A stretch of 64,000 nt of DNA from JBIICI01 sp044238935 (GCA_044238935.1 JBIICI010000010.1:8985-72984), one strand, 5' to 3'; shown: positions 42,594-51,258, counted from the first letter of the stretch. Numbers and translations are program-made. The notes: generated by a model not told the origin, from the sequence alone.

Positions 42594-43328
42594 ATGCCGG
42601 TACATCATCTGATTTTATCGCCCCATTTAGATGATGCCGTTTTATCATTAGGTGGTGTCTTATCATCGCGTATTTTAAAAAACATCCAAATTGTGACAAT
42701 CTTTAGCCAAAGCCGTTATACAGCCGATGGTTTAGGCACGCTTGAGGATATATCGGCGATCCGTCAAGCCGAGGATAAAGCTGCATTGGATTCACTTAAG
42801 ATACAAAGCCACCATCTTGATTTTTGTGATACCAGCGCGCGTAATGATTATGCGCATGAAGATGATTATATGAACCCCGCCAATGATCCACAAAAAGATC
42901 CCTTATGGTCGCCTGTGCAGGATGCAGTTTTTAACCATATACAATCCTATGACGATCCTATGATGATCTGGTGCCCCTTAGGCAGTGCGCATCACATTGA
43001 ACATCGTATGATTGCCCAAATAGGGCATGACCTGCTCAAGCAAGGGTATGATGTTATCTTTTACGAAGATGCGGGCTATGAAACATCGCTGAATCAGAGC
43101 CATATACATCATTGCGCTACTGAAAAATCTTTATGCGCACCCCTGATTTTTCCCAATCAAAATTGGCATACAAAATATGATCTGATGCACTATTATGCCT
43201 CTCAAATGGATGATGAATTGATTGCGCACACACGCCATCTGTTCCTAAAGCTTGGGGGAGAGCGTGTTTGGTCGCAAAGCCATATTATTGAGAAACTGAA
43301 TAATAATTCTTTACAGCATGGATATTAA
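42594..43328 (+). CDS. PIG-L/LmbE family deacetylase
   Basis: Zinc-dependent N-acetylglucosamine-type deacetylase family (LmbE, MshB, PIG-L). The metal motif SPHLDDAVLSLGG (His11, Asp13, Asp14) is intact, and AHHIEHRMIAQ supplies the second His motif. IRQAEDKAALDSL is also family-typical. 244 residues, no signal peptide, hence cytoplasmic. It starts at the base after the glycosyltransferase stop. Coupled with a glycosyltransferase it suggests transfer of GlcNAc followed by deacetylation, as in mycothiol or bacillithiol-type pathways. Confidence 0.9.
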   Translation: MPVHHLILSPHLDDAVLSLGGVLSSRILKNIQIVTIFSQSRYTADGLGTLEDISAIRQAEDKAALDSLKIQSHHLDFCDTSARNDYAHEDDYMNPANDPQKDPLWSPVQDAVFNHIQSYDDPMMIWCPLGSAHHIEHRMIAQIGHDLLKQGYDVIFYEDAGYETSLNQSHIHHCATEKSLCAPLIFPNQNWHTKYDLMHYYASQMDDELIAHTRHLFLKLGGERVWSQSHIIEKLNNNSLQHGY

Positions 43329-43333
43329 ACAGC

Positions 43334-44098
43334 ATGATCACGCAAAACAGCCTTTTGAATTTATGGTTTGATAAAATGGGATGGATAAAAAATCCCTTTC
43401 CCATTACCTTAAAAAACGGACTGAAATTTTACCTTCGCCCCCGCGGCAACAGCCTTGTGTCCGACCAAGATATTTTAAAAGAAGTCATTTTCGAGGATTG
43501 TTATCAGATTTTAGAGGCTATCCAGCCCCATTTCACTATTGTTGATATTGGTGCCCATATTGGATTATTTTCATGCTCTGCAGCAAAGCAAGCCTCACAA
43601 GGGCGTGTTCTAGCCTTTGAGCCCTTTCCTGAAAATCACCAGAACCTATGTAAAAACATCACGCTCAATCATCTGTTGCATGTTCAAGCGATTAACAAAG
43701 CCGTTTGTGATCCAAAACCGTCGCGATCTCTTTACATTGACCCTAGTAATACAGGCGCCCATTCGATTTTTAAATCTCATGAACAAAATCTATGCATCCC
43801 ATCACAAACCATAAGTCTAACAGAAATTTTTGATACCTATCATTTAGATACAATTGATATTCTAAAATTAGATTGTGAGGGAGCAGAATATGAGATTTTA
43901 TTAAATACGCCTGTTGCAACATTACAAAAAATCAAAACCATTGTCATGGAACAGCATATTACAGAATCAACACAAAAGCTGTATTCCGCCGATGCTCTTA
44001 TTGATCTTTTGACATTGATTGGTTTTGATGTTCAGATTCTAAAGACAATATCATATCCCGATGAAGGGGTGTTTTATTTGATCAAAGCTACAATATAG
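43334..44098 (+). CDS. FkbM-family SAM methyltransferase
   Basis: O-methyltransferase family. The SAM site is FTIVDIGAHIGLFSCSAAKQ. Further blocks are VLAFEPFPENHQNLCKNITLN, TGAHSIFKSHEQ and the family signature DILKLDCEGAEYEIL. 254 residues. Last gene of a tightly packed four-gene operon (5 bp after PIG-L), so it probably methylates the product of the preceding steps. Start ATG at 43334 follows the PIG-L stop; the Shine-Dalgarno is weak. Confidence 0.88.
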   Translation: MITQNSLLNLWFDKMGWIKNPFPITLKNGLKFYLRPRGNSLVSDQDILKEVIFEDCYQILEAIQPHFTIVDIGAHIGLFSCSAAKQASQGRVLAFEPFPENHQNLCKNITLNHLLHVQAINKAVCDPKPSRSLYIDPSNTGAHSIFKSHEQNLCIPSQTISLTEIFDTYHLDTIDILKLDCEGAEYEILLNTPVATLQKIKTIVMEQHITESTQKLYSADALIDLLTLIGFDVQILKTISYPDEGVFYLIKATI

Positions 44099-44233
44099 CG
44101 CAGCTCGAATAAAATAAGCATAAAAAAGAGCTGCGCTATAGAAGGGTTACAAGTGTAACCCCGCGCCATAATTGGCGCGAAGCATGCACGGCGTTTGAGT
44201 GCCTCATATAAAATGATAATCATTTTATATGAG
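44094..44233. repeat. Cluster of four consecutive inverted repeats
   Basis: In 140 bp: (1) TATAGCGCAGCTC/GAGCTGCGCTATA, perfect 13-bp arms at 44094-44106 and 44128-44140, overlapping the FkbM stop; (2) GGGTTAC/GTAACCC at 44144-44161; (3) CGCGCCA/TGGCGCG at 44162-44179; (4) a near-perfect 31-bp palindrome at 44203-44233 with 15-bp arms and centre ATGATAATCAT. It lies between convergent FkbM and terminase genes, so one or more may end transcription, although none has a clean T-run. Confidence 0.7.
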
Positions 44234-44246
44234 ATAGGCTATATGA

Positions 44247-45665
44247 TCACCCCACCCATTTCGGCATCCCTGTTCGTGCAGGTGGATTGCCCTTAATCGG
44301 GAACATCGATATTGCCCCTGCCACCGCATCCAGCGCGTCGTCTTTGTCGTTATGTGTGCCTTGCCATTCTTTGATTTCTGTTATAAAGGGCGTGTGCCAC
44401 AAAGGCCGCGCCGCATGGATCATGCGGGCTGCCAAGGGGGCTTGGAGGGTGGAGAGGATACGATCAATCTTATTTTGACGGCTGGATTTTTCAATCACCG
44501 CACATGGGGCGCGTGCCAACGCCATTTCGCGGCGTAAGATATTGGGCAGGAATTTGCCAATCCCGTTAATTTCCACCGCCACACGCGGCATATAGTAATC
44601 ACGGCACAGGGCGGCGACTTGGCGGCATTGTTGTGTTGCCTCATCGGCGGGGTCTTTTGGGTTGATTTTAAGATAGGCGATATGATGGATATAATATCTC
44701 CCCTGCCCGTCCCGATACACAAAGGCGCAAACCGACCCATCGCCGCCCTTTGCGCCAAAGGCAGGATCCCACCACGCAGCGGCATGGGTGATTTTCTGAT
44801 CCCCGATTAGCAGCTGATTGATCTCCACACTATAATGCAACTGCGCGTCATACGGCACTAAATCCGCCACCGATAAAACCCCTTGGGTGATATTGGTGGG
44901 GATTAACATCATCTGTGAATCAAATTTCGCTGCCCCTGTATGCTGGCGTAAATGGTTGATATACTCCAAGCTAAAGCGCGTATCCCACGCGCTGTTGCCT
45001 TGCGCATCTAAAATCGGCACTTCTAAACGTTCATAATGCGCCAAAAAAGGCGTGGCCTCACTATATTCCGCCCTAGCATCAACGGCATAGATACTGTGAT
45101 AATGATGCGGTGTGCCGATATACAGCACCTGCCCCTGTGGGGTTAGGATAAAATCAATCTCAATCAATCTTTCACGCAAATCCAGCCGTTTCGGCAGGCT
45201 ATCGCAGGTATTGGGCACTTCGACATCATCGCATAAAATCAAATCGGCGCGTGATCCCGTCAGGTTGCTCATCACGCCCTTGGCGATCATGGATGGGTCA
45301 CGCGACTCTGTAGCGCGTTTAATCGTAAACCGATCCGCCGCCCATTGATCCCGCGTATCAGGCATCAAAGATTGCGTCAACGGATGCCGCTCAATAATAC
45401 GCTTCACATTCCGCACCATTTTCCCCGCCAAAATCCCATCCGCCGCCAAGACCATAATCCGCACATCCGGATCACATAACAACCGCCACGCCGCATACAG
45501 TCCCACCAATGTCGATTTCCCACAAGAGCGAAACGCCATCAATAATCCGCGCTTTGGATTTTGTTGCAACCAATGCGCAATTTTAAAATGCACTGTGGGC
45601 GTGGTGAGGTTTTGCAGTTGGTTCCATAGGGATAGGAAAAGGGGGAAGGAGGTTATCTTCGTCAT
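44247..45665 (-). CDS. Phage terminase large subunit
   Basis: ATPase/nuclease motor that packages DNA into proheads. The ATPase domain has Walker A MAFRSCGKSTLVG (Lys50) and Walker B ADLILCDDVE. The C-terminal RNase H-like nuclease has the first acidic residue in WWDPAFGAKGGDGS, then VAVEINGIGKFLP, and DKDDALDAVAGAI at the end. 472 residues, no disruption. It resembles T7 gp19-type terminases of alphaproteobacterial podoviruses. The DNA is visibly more GC-rich than neighbouring small genes. The gp18 slot upstream is separated by two host-like genes. Confidence 0.92.
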   Translation of the reverse strand: MTKITSFPLFLSLWNQLQNLTTPTVHFKIAHWLQQNPKRGLLMAFRSCGKSTLVGLYAAWRLLCDPDVRIMVLAADGILAGKMVRNVKRIIERHPLTQSLMPDTRDQWAADRFTIKRATESRDPSMIAKGVMSNLTGSRADLILCDDVEVPNTCDSLPKRLDLRERLIEIDFILTPQGQVLYIGTPHHYHSIYAVDARAEYSEATPFLAHYERLEVPILDAQGNSAWDTRFSLEYINHLRQHTGAAKFDSQMMLIPTNITQGVLSVADLVPYDAQLHYSVEINQLLIGDQKITHAAAWWDPAFGAKGGDGSVCAFVYRDGQGRYYIHHIAYLKINPKDPADEATQQCRQVAALCRDYYMPRVAVEINGIGKFLPNILRREMALARAPCAVIEKSSRQNKIDRILSTLQAPLAARMIHAARPLWHTPFITEIKEWQGTHNDKDDALDAVAGAISMFPIKGNPPARTGMPKWVG

Positions 45666-45699
45666 AAACAGCGTATCACAATCTTTTTACAAAAAGAAC

Positions 45700-45728
45700 T
45701 TGACATTTTTAAGAATTAAAGTTACTTA
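45700..45728 (+). promoter_or_regulatory. Candidate promoter for the 79-residue ORF
   Basis: A perfect -35 TTGACA at 45700-45705 with a weak -10 (TACTTA, 17 nt spacing) 34 bp before the ATG at 45762, which has a good GGGAGA ribosome-binding site. The terminase gene is divergent from here. Confidence 0.4.
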
Positions 45729-45761
45729 TTCATTAATTTAAAGCTTAGGGAGATTTTCAGC

Positions 45762-46001
45762 ATGACAGAAACACAAATTCATCCATTAACAACAAATTTA
45801 TCAACGCACCGCTGCGGATTTAATGATATTGGAACAATCATGGCGTATAATAACTTTGTTATCCAAGCACGAGCTTGTGGTACAACAGATCATTTAACCA
45901 AGCTTTTTAATACCAATGCTGACTTCTTAAACATCTTGAAGGAACAAGAAAATAAGCTTACTGTACCTGTTCTAAATTTAGCAAAAACATTAGGTCTGTA
46001 A
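45762..46001 (+). CDS. Hypothetical 79-residue protein
   Basis: No recognised domain. Polar N-terminus (TQIHPLTTNLSTHRCGFND), a short hydrophobic/aromatic patch (IMAYNNFVIQARACG) and a helical C-terminus. Promoter-like and ribosome-binding signals support expression. The last 12 bp overlap the end of the convergent SGNH hydrolase gene. It interrupts the otherwise minus-strand phage gene order. Confidence 0.55.
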   Translation: MTETQIHPLTTNLSTHRCGFNDIGTIMAYNNFVIQARACGTTDHLTKLFNTNADFLNILKEQENKLTVPVLNLAKTLGL

Positions 46002-46634
46002 GCCTTCATTCAGATTACTTCCCCCAATCAAATCAGCCATAATCTGATACCCCTTATCATTCGGATGCAGCCCATCATCCAGATTCATTAGAAAATCTGG
46101 ATGATCGTGCAATGCCTCAAAAATAGGGATAAAACGGATATTCCGTGCTTTGCACAAATTATGCAGCATATCATTATAGTGCATGATTGTGGTATTCTTA
46201 AAATCTGTGCCCTTATCATATTCATCATGCGGCATCCATTGCAGGGGCAGCAAGGCTTCATGAACTGGTGTCAACCCAATAACGGTCAGCATTGGCACAA
46301 CAGCCTGTGCCACCGTAAAAATATCCATCCATGTTTCTTTTGACAGCGCAAGAGAAATTTTAGTCTGTGGGATCCCATCAGTATTTTGCAACCATAAGCG
46401 ATATGCCGTATCGTTGATCCCTGCGGCAATAATCAGATGATCGGGGTTGCGATATAAAACTTCGCTTAATAAACGATGTTTGATGTCAAGGCTTGTGTCC
46501 CCTGAAACACCTAAATTGATATAAAAATCACCTGTGGTGCTTTTATCATGCAACCTGCCAACCCAGCCTTTGCATAGGGTATCTCCTAAACCTTGGGTGA
46601 TGGAGTCACCTAAGAAAACCAGTTTTTTGTTCAT
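45990..46634 (-). CDS. SGNH/GDSL-family hydrolase
   Basis: Esterase/lipase/acetylesterase superfamily. Block I is LVFLGDSITQGLGD with the catalytic Ser, block II contains NLGVSGDTS (Gly), block III IIAAGINDTAYR (Asn), and block V DDGLHPNDKGYQ supplies Asp and His. 214 residues, no signal peptide. Start ATG 46634 overlaps the beta-glucosidase stop (ATGA), so both are one operon and may deacylate and hydrolyse the same glycoside. Confidence 0.92.
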   Translation of the reverse strand: MNKKLVFLGDSITQGLGDTLCKGWVGRLHDKSTTGDFYINLGVSGDTSLDIKHRLLSEVLYRNPDHLIIAAGINDTAYRLWLQNTDGIPQTKISLALSKETWMDIFTVAQAVVPMLTVIGLTPVHEALLPLQWMPHDEYDKGTDFKNTTIMHYNDMLHNLCKARNIRFIPIFEALHDHPDFLMNLDDGLHPNDKGYQIMADLIGGSNLNEGLQT

Positions 46635-47941
46635 ACCGCAATCCGTTTTTGAAACCAATAATAAGAGTCCTTTGGAATCCGTTTTAAATTATCTTTGTAA
46701 TCAATATAAACCAACCCAAAACGTGGGCCATAGCCACTTGCCCACTCCATATTATCCAATAATGACCATGCGAAATAGCCCTTAATCGTCACGCCTTGTT
46801 GCATGGCGTTTTTAACTGCGTCAATGTGACGACTCAAATAATCAATGCGACGCGGGTCAGAAACGGCATCATGATCGCGCGTGTCGTTTAAGGATATGCC
46901 ATTTTCAGTAATAATCCAATCATGATCGCCATATTCAGCGCGTAATTTCAATAACATATCCGTAAAAGCCTGTGGGTCAATCGGCCAGCCCAGATCGTTT
47001 TTCTCACAATCCGCAGGGGCGTCACCAAAGGAGAGACCTATCGCACAATGGGGATCTTTTTTGAAATAAAGCGGTGAATAATATTGCAAGCCCACATAAT
47101 CAAACGCCCCTTGGATCACCTGCATATCACCGGTTTTTATAAAAGGTGCAATCGCCTCTTGGCTCTCAAGCGGATAAATCCCTTTAAACAACGGATCACT
47201 ATAATTCCAAATCCACGCATTTTCCCATGTCTTACATAAATGCGCATCATTGGGATCTTCGGCACGTGCGGGAACAGGGGTATAGGCGGATCCAATATAA
47301 AAATCAGGATGTTGGGCTTTTAGGGCGCGATATGTATTGCCCATCACCAGATTTTGATGATGCACACATGACCAATAGGAATCGTGATCCGCAAGTCCGG
47401 GCGCAAAAATGCCATTGGCATGCCCCAAAACAGCAATCACCGAAGGCTCATTGATAATCACCCAATTTTTAACACGATCGCCAAACAAACGCGCACAGGT
47501 CAGGGCATAATGTTCAAACCAAGACACAATCTCACGGTTTTTCCAGCCTCCTTTGTCTTGCAGGGCTTGGGGTAAGTCCCAATGATATAAGGTCACCCAA
47601 GGCGTGACGCCTTTTGCCAGCAGCGCGTCAATCAGGCGGTTATAAAAATCAACCCCCGCTTGGTTGACGCTCTCCCCAATACCATCAGGAAAAATACGCG
47701 TCCATGCAATGGAAAAGCGGTAATTCGGCACTAAATCCGCAATTAAATCAATATCTTCTAAATAACGGTGATAATGATCACAGGCGACATCCCCTGTATC
47801 GCCATTGGCGATTTTGCCGTCTGTGTGCGAAAAGCGATCCCAGATGCTTTCGCCTTTGCCGTCCGTATCCCACGCCCCCTCAATCTGATAGGCGGATGTG
47901 GTGACACCCCATAAGAAATCTTTTGGCATTTTAAAGGACAT
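46631..47941 (-). CDS. Family GH1 beta-glucosidase
   Basis: Retaining beta-glycosidase. Opening FLWGVTTSAYQIEGAWDTDG, acid/base motif NWVIINEPSV, nucleophile motif WIITENGIS, and C-terminal WSLLDNMEWASGYGPRFGLV are intact. 436 residues, single TIM barrel, cytoplasmic. Substrate could be cellobiose-like or phospho-free beta-glucosides; no PTS gene is adjacent. It lies between the presumed small and large terminase genes and is coupled to the SGNH hydrolase. Confidence 0.95.
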   Translation of the reverse strand: MSFKMPKDFLWGVTTSAYQIEGAWDTDGKGESIWDRFSHTDGKIANGDTGDVACDHYHRYLEDIDLIADLVPNYRFSIAWTRIFPDGIGESVNQAGVDFYNRLIDALLAKGVTPWVTLYHWDLPQALQDKGGWKNREIVSWFEHYALTCARLFGDRVKNWVIINEPSVIAVLGHANGIFAPGLADHDSYWSCVHHQNLVMGNTYRALKAQHPDFYIGSAYTPVPARAEDPNDAHLCKTWENAWIWNYSDPLFKGIYPLESQEAIAPFIKTGDMQVIQGAFDYVGLQYYSPLYFKKDPHCAIGLSFGDAPADCEKNDLGWPIDPQAFTDMLLKLRAEYGDHDWIITENGISLNDTRDHDAVSDPRRIDYLSRHIDAVKNAMQQGVTIKGYFAWSLLDNMEWASGYGPRFGLVYIDYKDNLKRIPKDSYYWFQKRIAV

Positions 47942-47999
47942 AAAGTAAAACCTTTGTTTGTTGTGATTTACTTCACGCTAAACAAAATCCTTTTAAAAA

Positions 48000-48302
48000 T
48001 CAAGTGTCCTCGTACTCTGCAATTTCCTGCATGGCTTGCTGCATTAGGCGGTCTAATTCTTGGGATTTCGTGCTGGATTGCGTATCCATATCCGCCCATT
48101 TCGCCAGCTTGATCAACAGATCAATATGCGCAATGGCAACCTTGCACGCGCTATGATGCGCAGAAAATTCCTTGGCTTCCTCCGGCACAGGTTGTTGGGA
48201 GAAACGATGATAGGATGTCAAGGCTTGTTCAATGGCTTGGGGCAAAAATTCCGCGATTTGCTGGCGGGATATATGTTCGATTGTATCATGTTGATCTGTC
48301 AT
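48000..48302 (-). CDS. Small helical phage-type protein in the gp18 (small terminase) position
   Basis: 100 residues, predicted all-helical: QQIAEFLPQAIEQALTSYHR, KEFSAHHSACKVAIAHIDLL and ELDRLMQQAMQEIAEYED. No recognised catalytic motif. By gene order it lies between tail fibre and large terminase on the minus strand, where T7 has its small terminase subunit; similar proteins occur beside terminases in alphaproteobacterial prophages. Assignment as TerS is inference. Confidence 0.5.
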   Translation of the reverse strand: MTDQHDTIEHISRQQIAEFLPQAIEQALTSYHRFSQQPVPEEAKEFSAHHSACKVAIAHIDLLIKLAKWADMDTQSSTKSQELDRLMQQAMQEIAEYEDT

Positions 48303-48328
48303 ATTTTTCCTTATTTTAAATAAACAAA

Positions 48329-48355
48329 AACCCCTGTGAGGGGGTCACAGGGGTT
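48329..48355 (-). terminator. Rho-independent terminator after the HAD gene
   Basis: Perfect 11-bp stem AACCCCTGTGA/TCACAGGGGTT with a GGGGG loop; on the minus strand T-rich sequence follows. It ends the inositol-monophosphatase/HAD operon. Confidence 0.9.
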
Positions 48356-48375
48356 GGATAATCTAGCAATTTATA

Positions 48376-49068
48376 TTAAGCGATAAAAAAATCCAAAAAC
48401 GCCTCAGGGCATTGAAATATACAATCAACATAATCAGGTAATTTATTGATATTATAAATATTTTTTCGATCAATTAAAACTGTTTTCATTCCCAACGCCT
48501 TTGCACCCATCAAGCATTTTGGGGTGTCCTCCACCATAACAGTACATTGAGGTTCAAAATTAAAAAGATCTTTTAACCTTAAATAAGACTGCTTACCTTC
48601 ATGCTTCAAAACCCAACCTACATGACTAATATCAAATATTTTATTATCGTTGAATTCTTGAGCCAAACCTAGCTTATCAAGTACTTTTTTTGCCCAAGCC
48701 CTGCTACCATGGGTGAAGATAATATGATCAACGCCACGGGCTTTTGTGAGGTTTATTTTTTCTTTATAAGCGGCACTAGCAATACTATCCACTGTGAATA
48801 AAGGCATCTTCATATTAAAAGCCTGAAACAGATCATGGGGATCAATATTATAAATTTGGGTGAAGATCTTCCAGCTTATCCCTGATTTATCATAGGATTT
48901 TTCGCCCAAAGATACAATTTCATCATCAGGTAAGAGCGCTAAACCTTGCGCAACCAATCTTTCATTAACAATATCCACAAGCAAATGATTGGCAATATTA
49001 TGAATATCGTCATGGAATTTGTATTTTGTACCGTCTAAATCCCATATGATTAAGTTTATATTATCCAT
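48376..49068 (-). CDS. HAD-superfamily hydrolase (pyrimidine 5'-nucleotidase-like)
   Basis: Motif I IIWDLDGTKYKF, motif II IIFTHGSRAWAKKVLDKLG, motif III Lys region KHEGKQSYLRL and motif IV VMVEDTPKCLMGAKALGM. The cap topology and FTHGS resemble the Sdt1/pyrimidine 5'-nucleotidase subgroup. The ATG at 49068 has TAGGA upstream and is preferred to the in-frame upstream start, which lies inside the next gene. 230 residues. Follows the inositol-monophosphatase gene by 7 bp. Confidence 0.85.
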   Translation of the reverse strand: MDNINLIIWDLDGTKYKFHDDIHNIANHLLVDIVNERLVAQGLALLPDDEIVSLGEKSYDKSGISWKIFTQIYNIDPHDLFQAFNMKMPLFTVDSIASAAYKEKINLTKARGVDHIIFTHGSRAWAKKVLDKLGLAQEFNDNKIFDISHVGWVLKHEGKQSYLRLKDLFNFEPQCTVMVEDTPKCLMGAKALGMKTVLIDRKNIYNINKLPDYVDCIFQCPEAFLDFFIA

Positions 49069-49075
49069 ATTTTTC

Positions 49076-49885
49076 CTACATATCTCCCATAACATGACTA
49101 TAAAAATAATTCCATATATCCTGATCAGGTGCCAAAATAATGCCACCCTCTATATCCAATGGGCAATACGGCGTTCCATCAAATTTTGCGGCATATCCGC
49201 CCGCTTCTTGGTGTATCAGAACCCCTGCGGCATGATCCCATACACGAATAAAGTTAAAAACAGCAATCTGAACGTCGCTTAAGGCACAGCTTTGATAATC
49301 TATCGCGACAGATCCAAAGTTGCTCTGCCATCTTAAGAACTGAAAGGCTCTTTCAGCAATTTTTTCGGCCATTTCTTTTTCGAAGAACTGCAAAGACAGA
49401 ATTGCCAATGAATCTTCAAAAGATACGGATGTGTTTATTGACAATCTTTTACCTTGACACCAAGCCCCCGACCCTTTTTCAGCAGAAATCAGTGTTTTTG
49501 TTATCGGATTATAAATGCACCCATATATAATCTCCTTTTTTTGAACACATGAAAGTATTGTCCCGAATTTTGCAACGCCATTTTTAAAATTTGCTGTTCC
49601 ATCAATGGGATCGATAATCCATACAGGCTCATCTTGCTCCATTAAAAAAAGCTCTTGAGGGTTTTTAAAACTCGACTCTTCTCCTATAAAAAGCGCATTG
49701 GGATCGATCTCCCATATCCTTGCTTTTATAAATTCTTCTGCTTCTTTATCAGCAATCGTCACCACATCGTGGGGATACTTGCTTTTACACGCAATATCCT
49801 TATCTCGTAACTTACCAAATCGGTTTAAAACATATTCCTCATTGGCTAGGATTACGATTTGCTCTATTTTCGCTTTATCCAACAT
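49076..49885 (-). CDS. Inositol monophosphatase family protein
   Basis: Mg2+-dependent phosphatase superfamily (SuhB, HisN, CysQ). The metal sites FIGEESSF and WIIDPIDGTANFKNG and the C-terminal RVWDHAAGVLIHQEAGG are intact. 269 residues, complete. Substrate unresolved: inositol-1-phosphate, histidinol-phosphate or PAP are all possible. Co-transcribed with the HAD phosphatase, an arrangement suggesting a two-step sugar or nucleotide dephosphorylation. Confidence 0.92.
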   Translation of the reverse strand: MLDKAKIEQIVILANEEYVLNRFGKLRDKDIACKSKYPHDVVTIADKEAEEFIKARIWEIDPNALFIGEESSFKNPQELFLMEQDEPVWIIDPIDGTANFKNGVAKFGTILSCVQKKEIIYGCIYNPITKTLISAEKGSGAWCQGKRLSINTSVSFEDSLAILSLQFFEKEMAEKIAERAFQFLRWQSNFGSVAIDYQSCALSDVQIAVFNFIRVWDHAAGVLIHQEAGGYAAKFDGTPYCPLDIEGGIILAPDQDIWNYFYSHVMGDM

Positions 49886-49955
49886 ATTTTTCCAACGTGA
49901 TCAAGTGAGGGACTTTATCACAATTAAACATAGTCTATAAAACAAAGAAAGGGAT

Positions 49956-50243
49956 TTATTGCACATTTTGCACCACCATACGCACAACATCATCAATGTT
50001 TTGATACCTTAGGCGTAAATCATCATCGCTGAGGTCAAATGATTGTTGCCAAATCTTTAAAACACCCTCTCTTATAACTTCAAAATCTCGATTTTGTGTA
50101 TTGATTTTATTTATAAAATCAGCAATCAGGATTGCCTCATCATCATATTCATCATCTGGTGCACCGAGGGCGATTAGACCTTCGATGTCAGCCTTAAAAA
50201 GCACTTGCCTGATCCGGAAAAGATTAAAAGATTGATTTGACAT
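49956..50243 (-). CDS. Small acidic protein, DUF1871-like
   Basis: 95 residues. VLFKADIEGLIALGAPDDEYDDEA, later IWQQSFDLSDDDLRLR, fits the pattern DPxGLxxxGAPxDEYDxE...F of DUF1871/contact-immunity-like small proteins. Acidic, no TM. Such proteins are often immunity or accessory factors, but no toxin partner is recognised here. Orphan position between the IMPase operon and a plus-strand membrane protein. Confidence 0.55.
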   Translation of the reverse strand: MSNQSFNLFRIRQVLFKADIEGLIALGAPDDEYDDEAILIADFINKINTQNRDFEVIREGVLKIWQQSFDLSDDDLRLRYQNIDDVVRMVVQNVQ

Positions 50244-50299
50244 GAATAAGAGTATAAATTCAAAACCTATCTTTTCAAAATCATTTATAAAGCCTGTAT

Positions 50300-50719
50300 A
50301 TGTTGATCTTCATTTTAATTTTAGTGATCTTGGTGACAGGCATTATTTTTTCCGCTAAACCTTCTTCACCTTGGGGGTGGAAGACGGGGCGAATTTTGTT
50401 GGTTACAGTGCCGTTCCCGATTGGTGTGTTTATCACGTTATTCATCAAAGAGCTTGGTGAAATGAGCTTAGTCCGTTTAATTTTGGAGTCTGGTTATTTT
50501 ACATTTTTAGGTCATATTTATTCTAACAGCTATACAGCGCTATGTGAATTAGTATGGCGCATCATACACAAACAAAAACCAGAAAAAATATCAATTCATA
50601 GTTTAAAGCACCAAGGGATCAGTAATCTTTTGATTTTGACCACCTTGGGACCGATAGGACTATTCTTATGCTTCCTTTGCTTTATCGCGATTATACTTGG
50701 GATAGATAAACTTTCATAA
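50300..50719 (+). CDS. Hypothetical membrane protein
   Basis: 139 residues with an N-terminal TM helix (LIFILILVILVTGIIFSA), a second (GRILLVTVPFPIGVFITLFI) and a C-terminal one (LILTTLGPIGLFLCFLCFIAII), and a basic loop between them. Family not recognised. Divergent from the DUF1871-like gene with 56 bp between starts. Confidence 0.6.
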   Translation: MLIFILILVILVTGIIFSAKPSSPWGWKTGRILLVTVPFPIGVFITLFIKELGEMSLVRLILESGYFTFLGHIYSNSYTALCELVWRIIHKQKPEKISIHSLKHQGISNLLILTTLGPIGLFLCFLCFIAIILGIDKLS

Positions 50720-50987
50720 ATAATTATTTTTTCTTTACAACCACTGTTAATCGGGTTTTCCATGTGTCAGTGATAAAATAGTGCGTTCCTAAACACTGTA
50801 ATCACGAAATAAAAAGGGTGCTTTTAATCAAAACAAAATTGCACATAAAACAACTTAAAATACAGCCCCACACATAGATTTTGAAATAATACACTTTAAA
50901 TAAGTGGTATTTTGAAATATAATTTCAATCAGACGGTTAACGGATTCACCGATTCGAGCAATCTTAACCTTATTAGAAAGTATTTAT

Positions 50988-51152
50988 ATGAAAAAATCTA
51001 ATAAAATAACCAAAGAATCAGCAATGAAAGCCTTAGAAATGCTAGAAACACGCCTATACGCTCAACACTATATTGCTGCCGTCCTTGGAGTTAATCAAGG
51101 AAGAATTTCCGAGATTAAGAATGGAAAATACGACCATTTAATTTCAGCTTAA
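50988..51152 (+). CDS. Mini helix-turn-helix protein
   Basis: 54 residues. The core AQHYIAAVLGVNQGRISEIKNGKY is a compact HTH like those in phage-encoded or XRE-like mini-regulators (pattern QxxIAxxLGVxQGRxSEIxxGK). No dimerisation domain. The ATG is preceded by an A/T-rich leader lacking a strong Shine-Dalgarno. The 268-bp region upstream has an imperfect dyad AATACACTT...AAGTGGTATT near 50888-50911 that could be an operator. It may regulate the phage-like genes. Confidence 0.7.
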   Translation: MKKSNKITKESAMKALEMLETRLYAQHYIAAVLGVNQGRISEIKNGKYDHLISA

Positions 51153-51222
51153 ATGGTTGTATCTAAAGTTTTAATAAGTATTCGACTACTTCTAATTAAA
51201 GCTTTAATATATTAAATCTTTA

Positions 51223-51250
51223 TTAACCGCAAGAAAATTCTTGCGGTTAA
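51223..51250. terminator. Bidirectional hairpin between mini-HTH and tail-fibre genes
   Basis: Arms TTAACCGCAAGAA and TTCTTGCGGTTAA, 13 bp, almost no loop, with A/T runs on both sides. It sits 9 bp after the tail-fibre stop (minus) and 70 bp after the HTH stop (plus), so it can serve both. Confidence 0.75.
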
Positions 51251-51258
51251 TTTCCCCC

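Noticed and set aside
44203..44233. A Fur box (central AATGATAATCATT)
   Set aside because: The 13-bp core matches, but it lies between the 3' ends of convergent genes with no promoter or iron gene; a hairpin is more likely.
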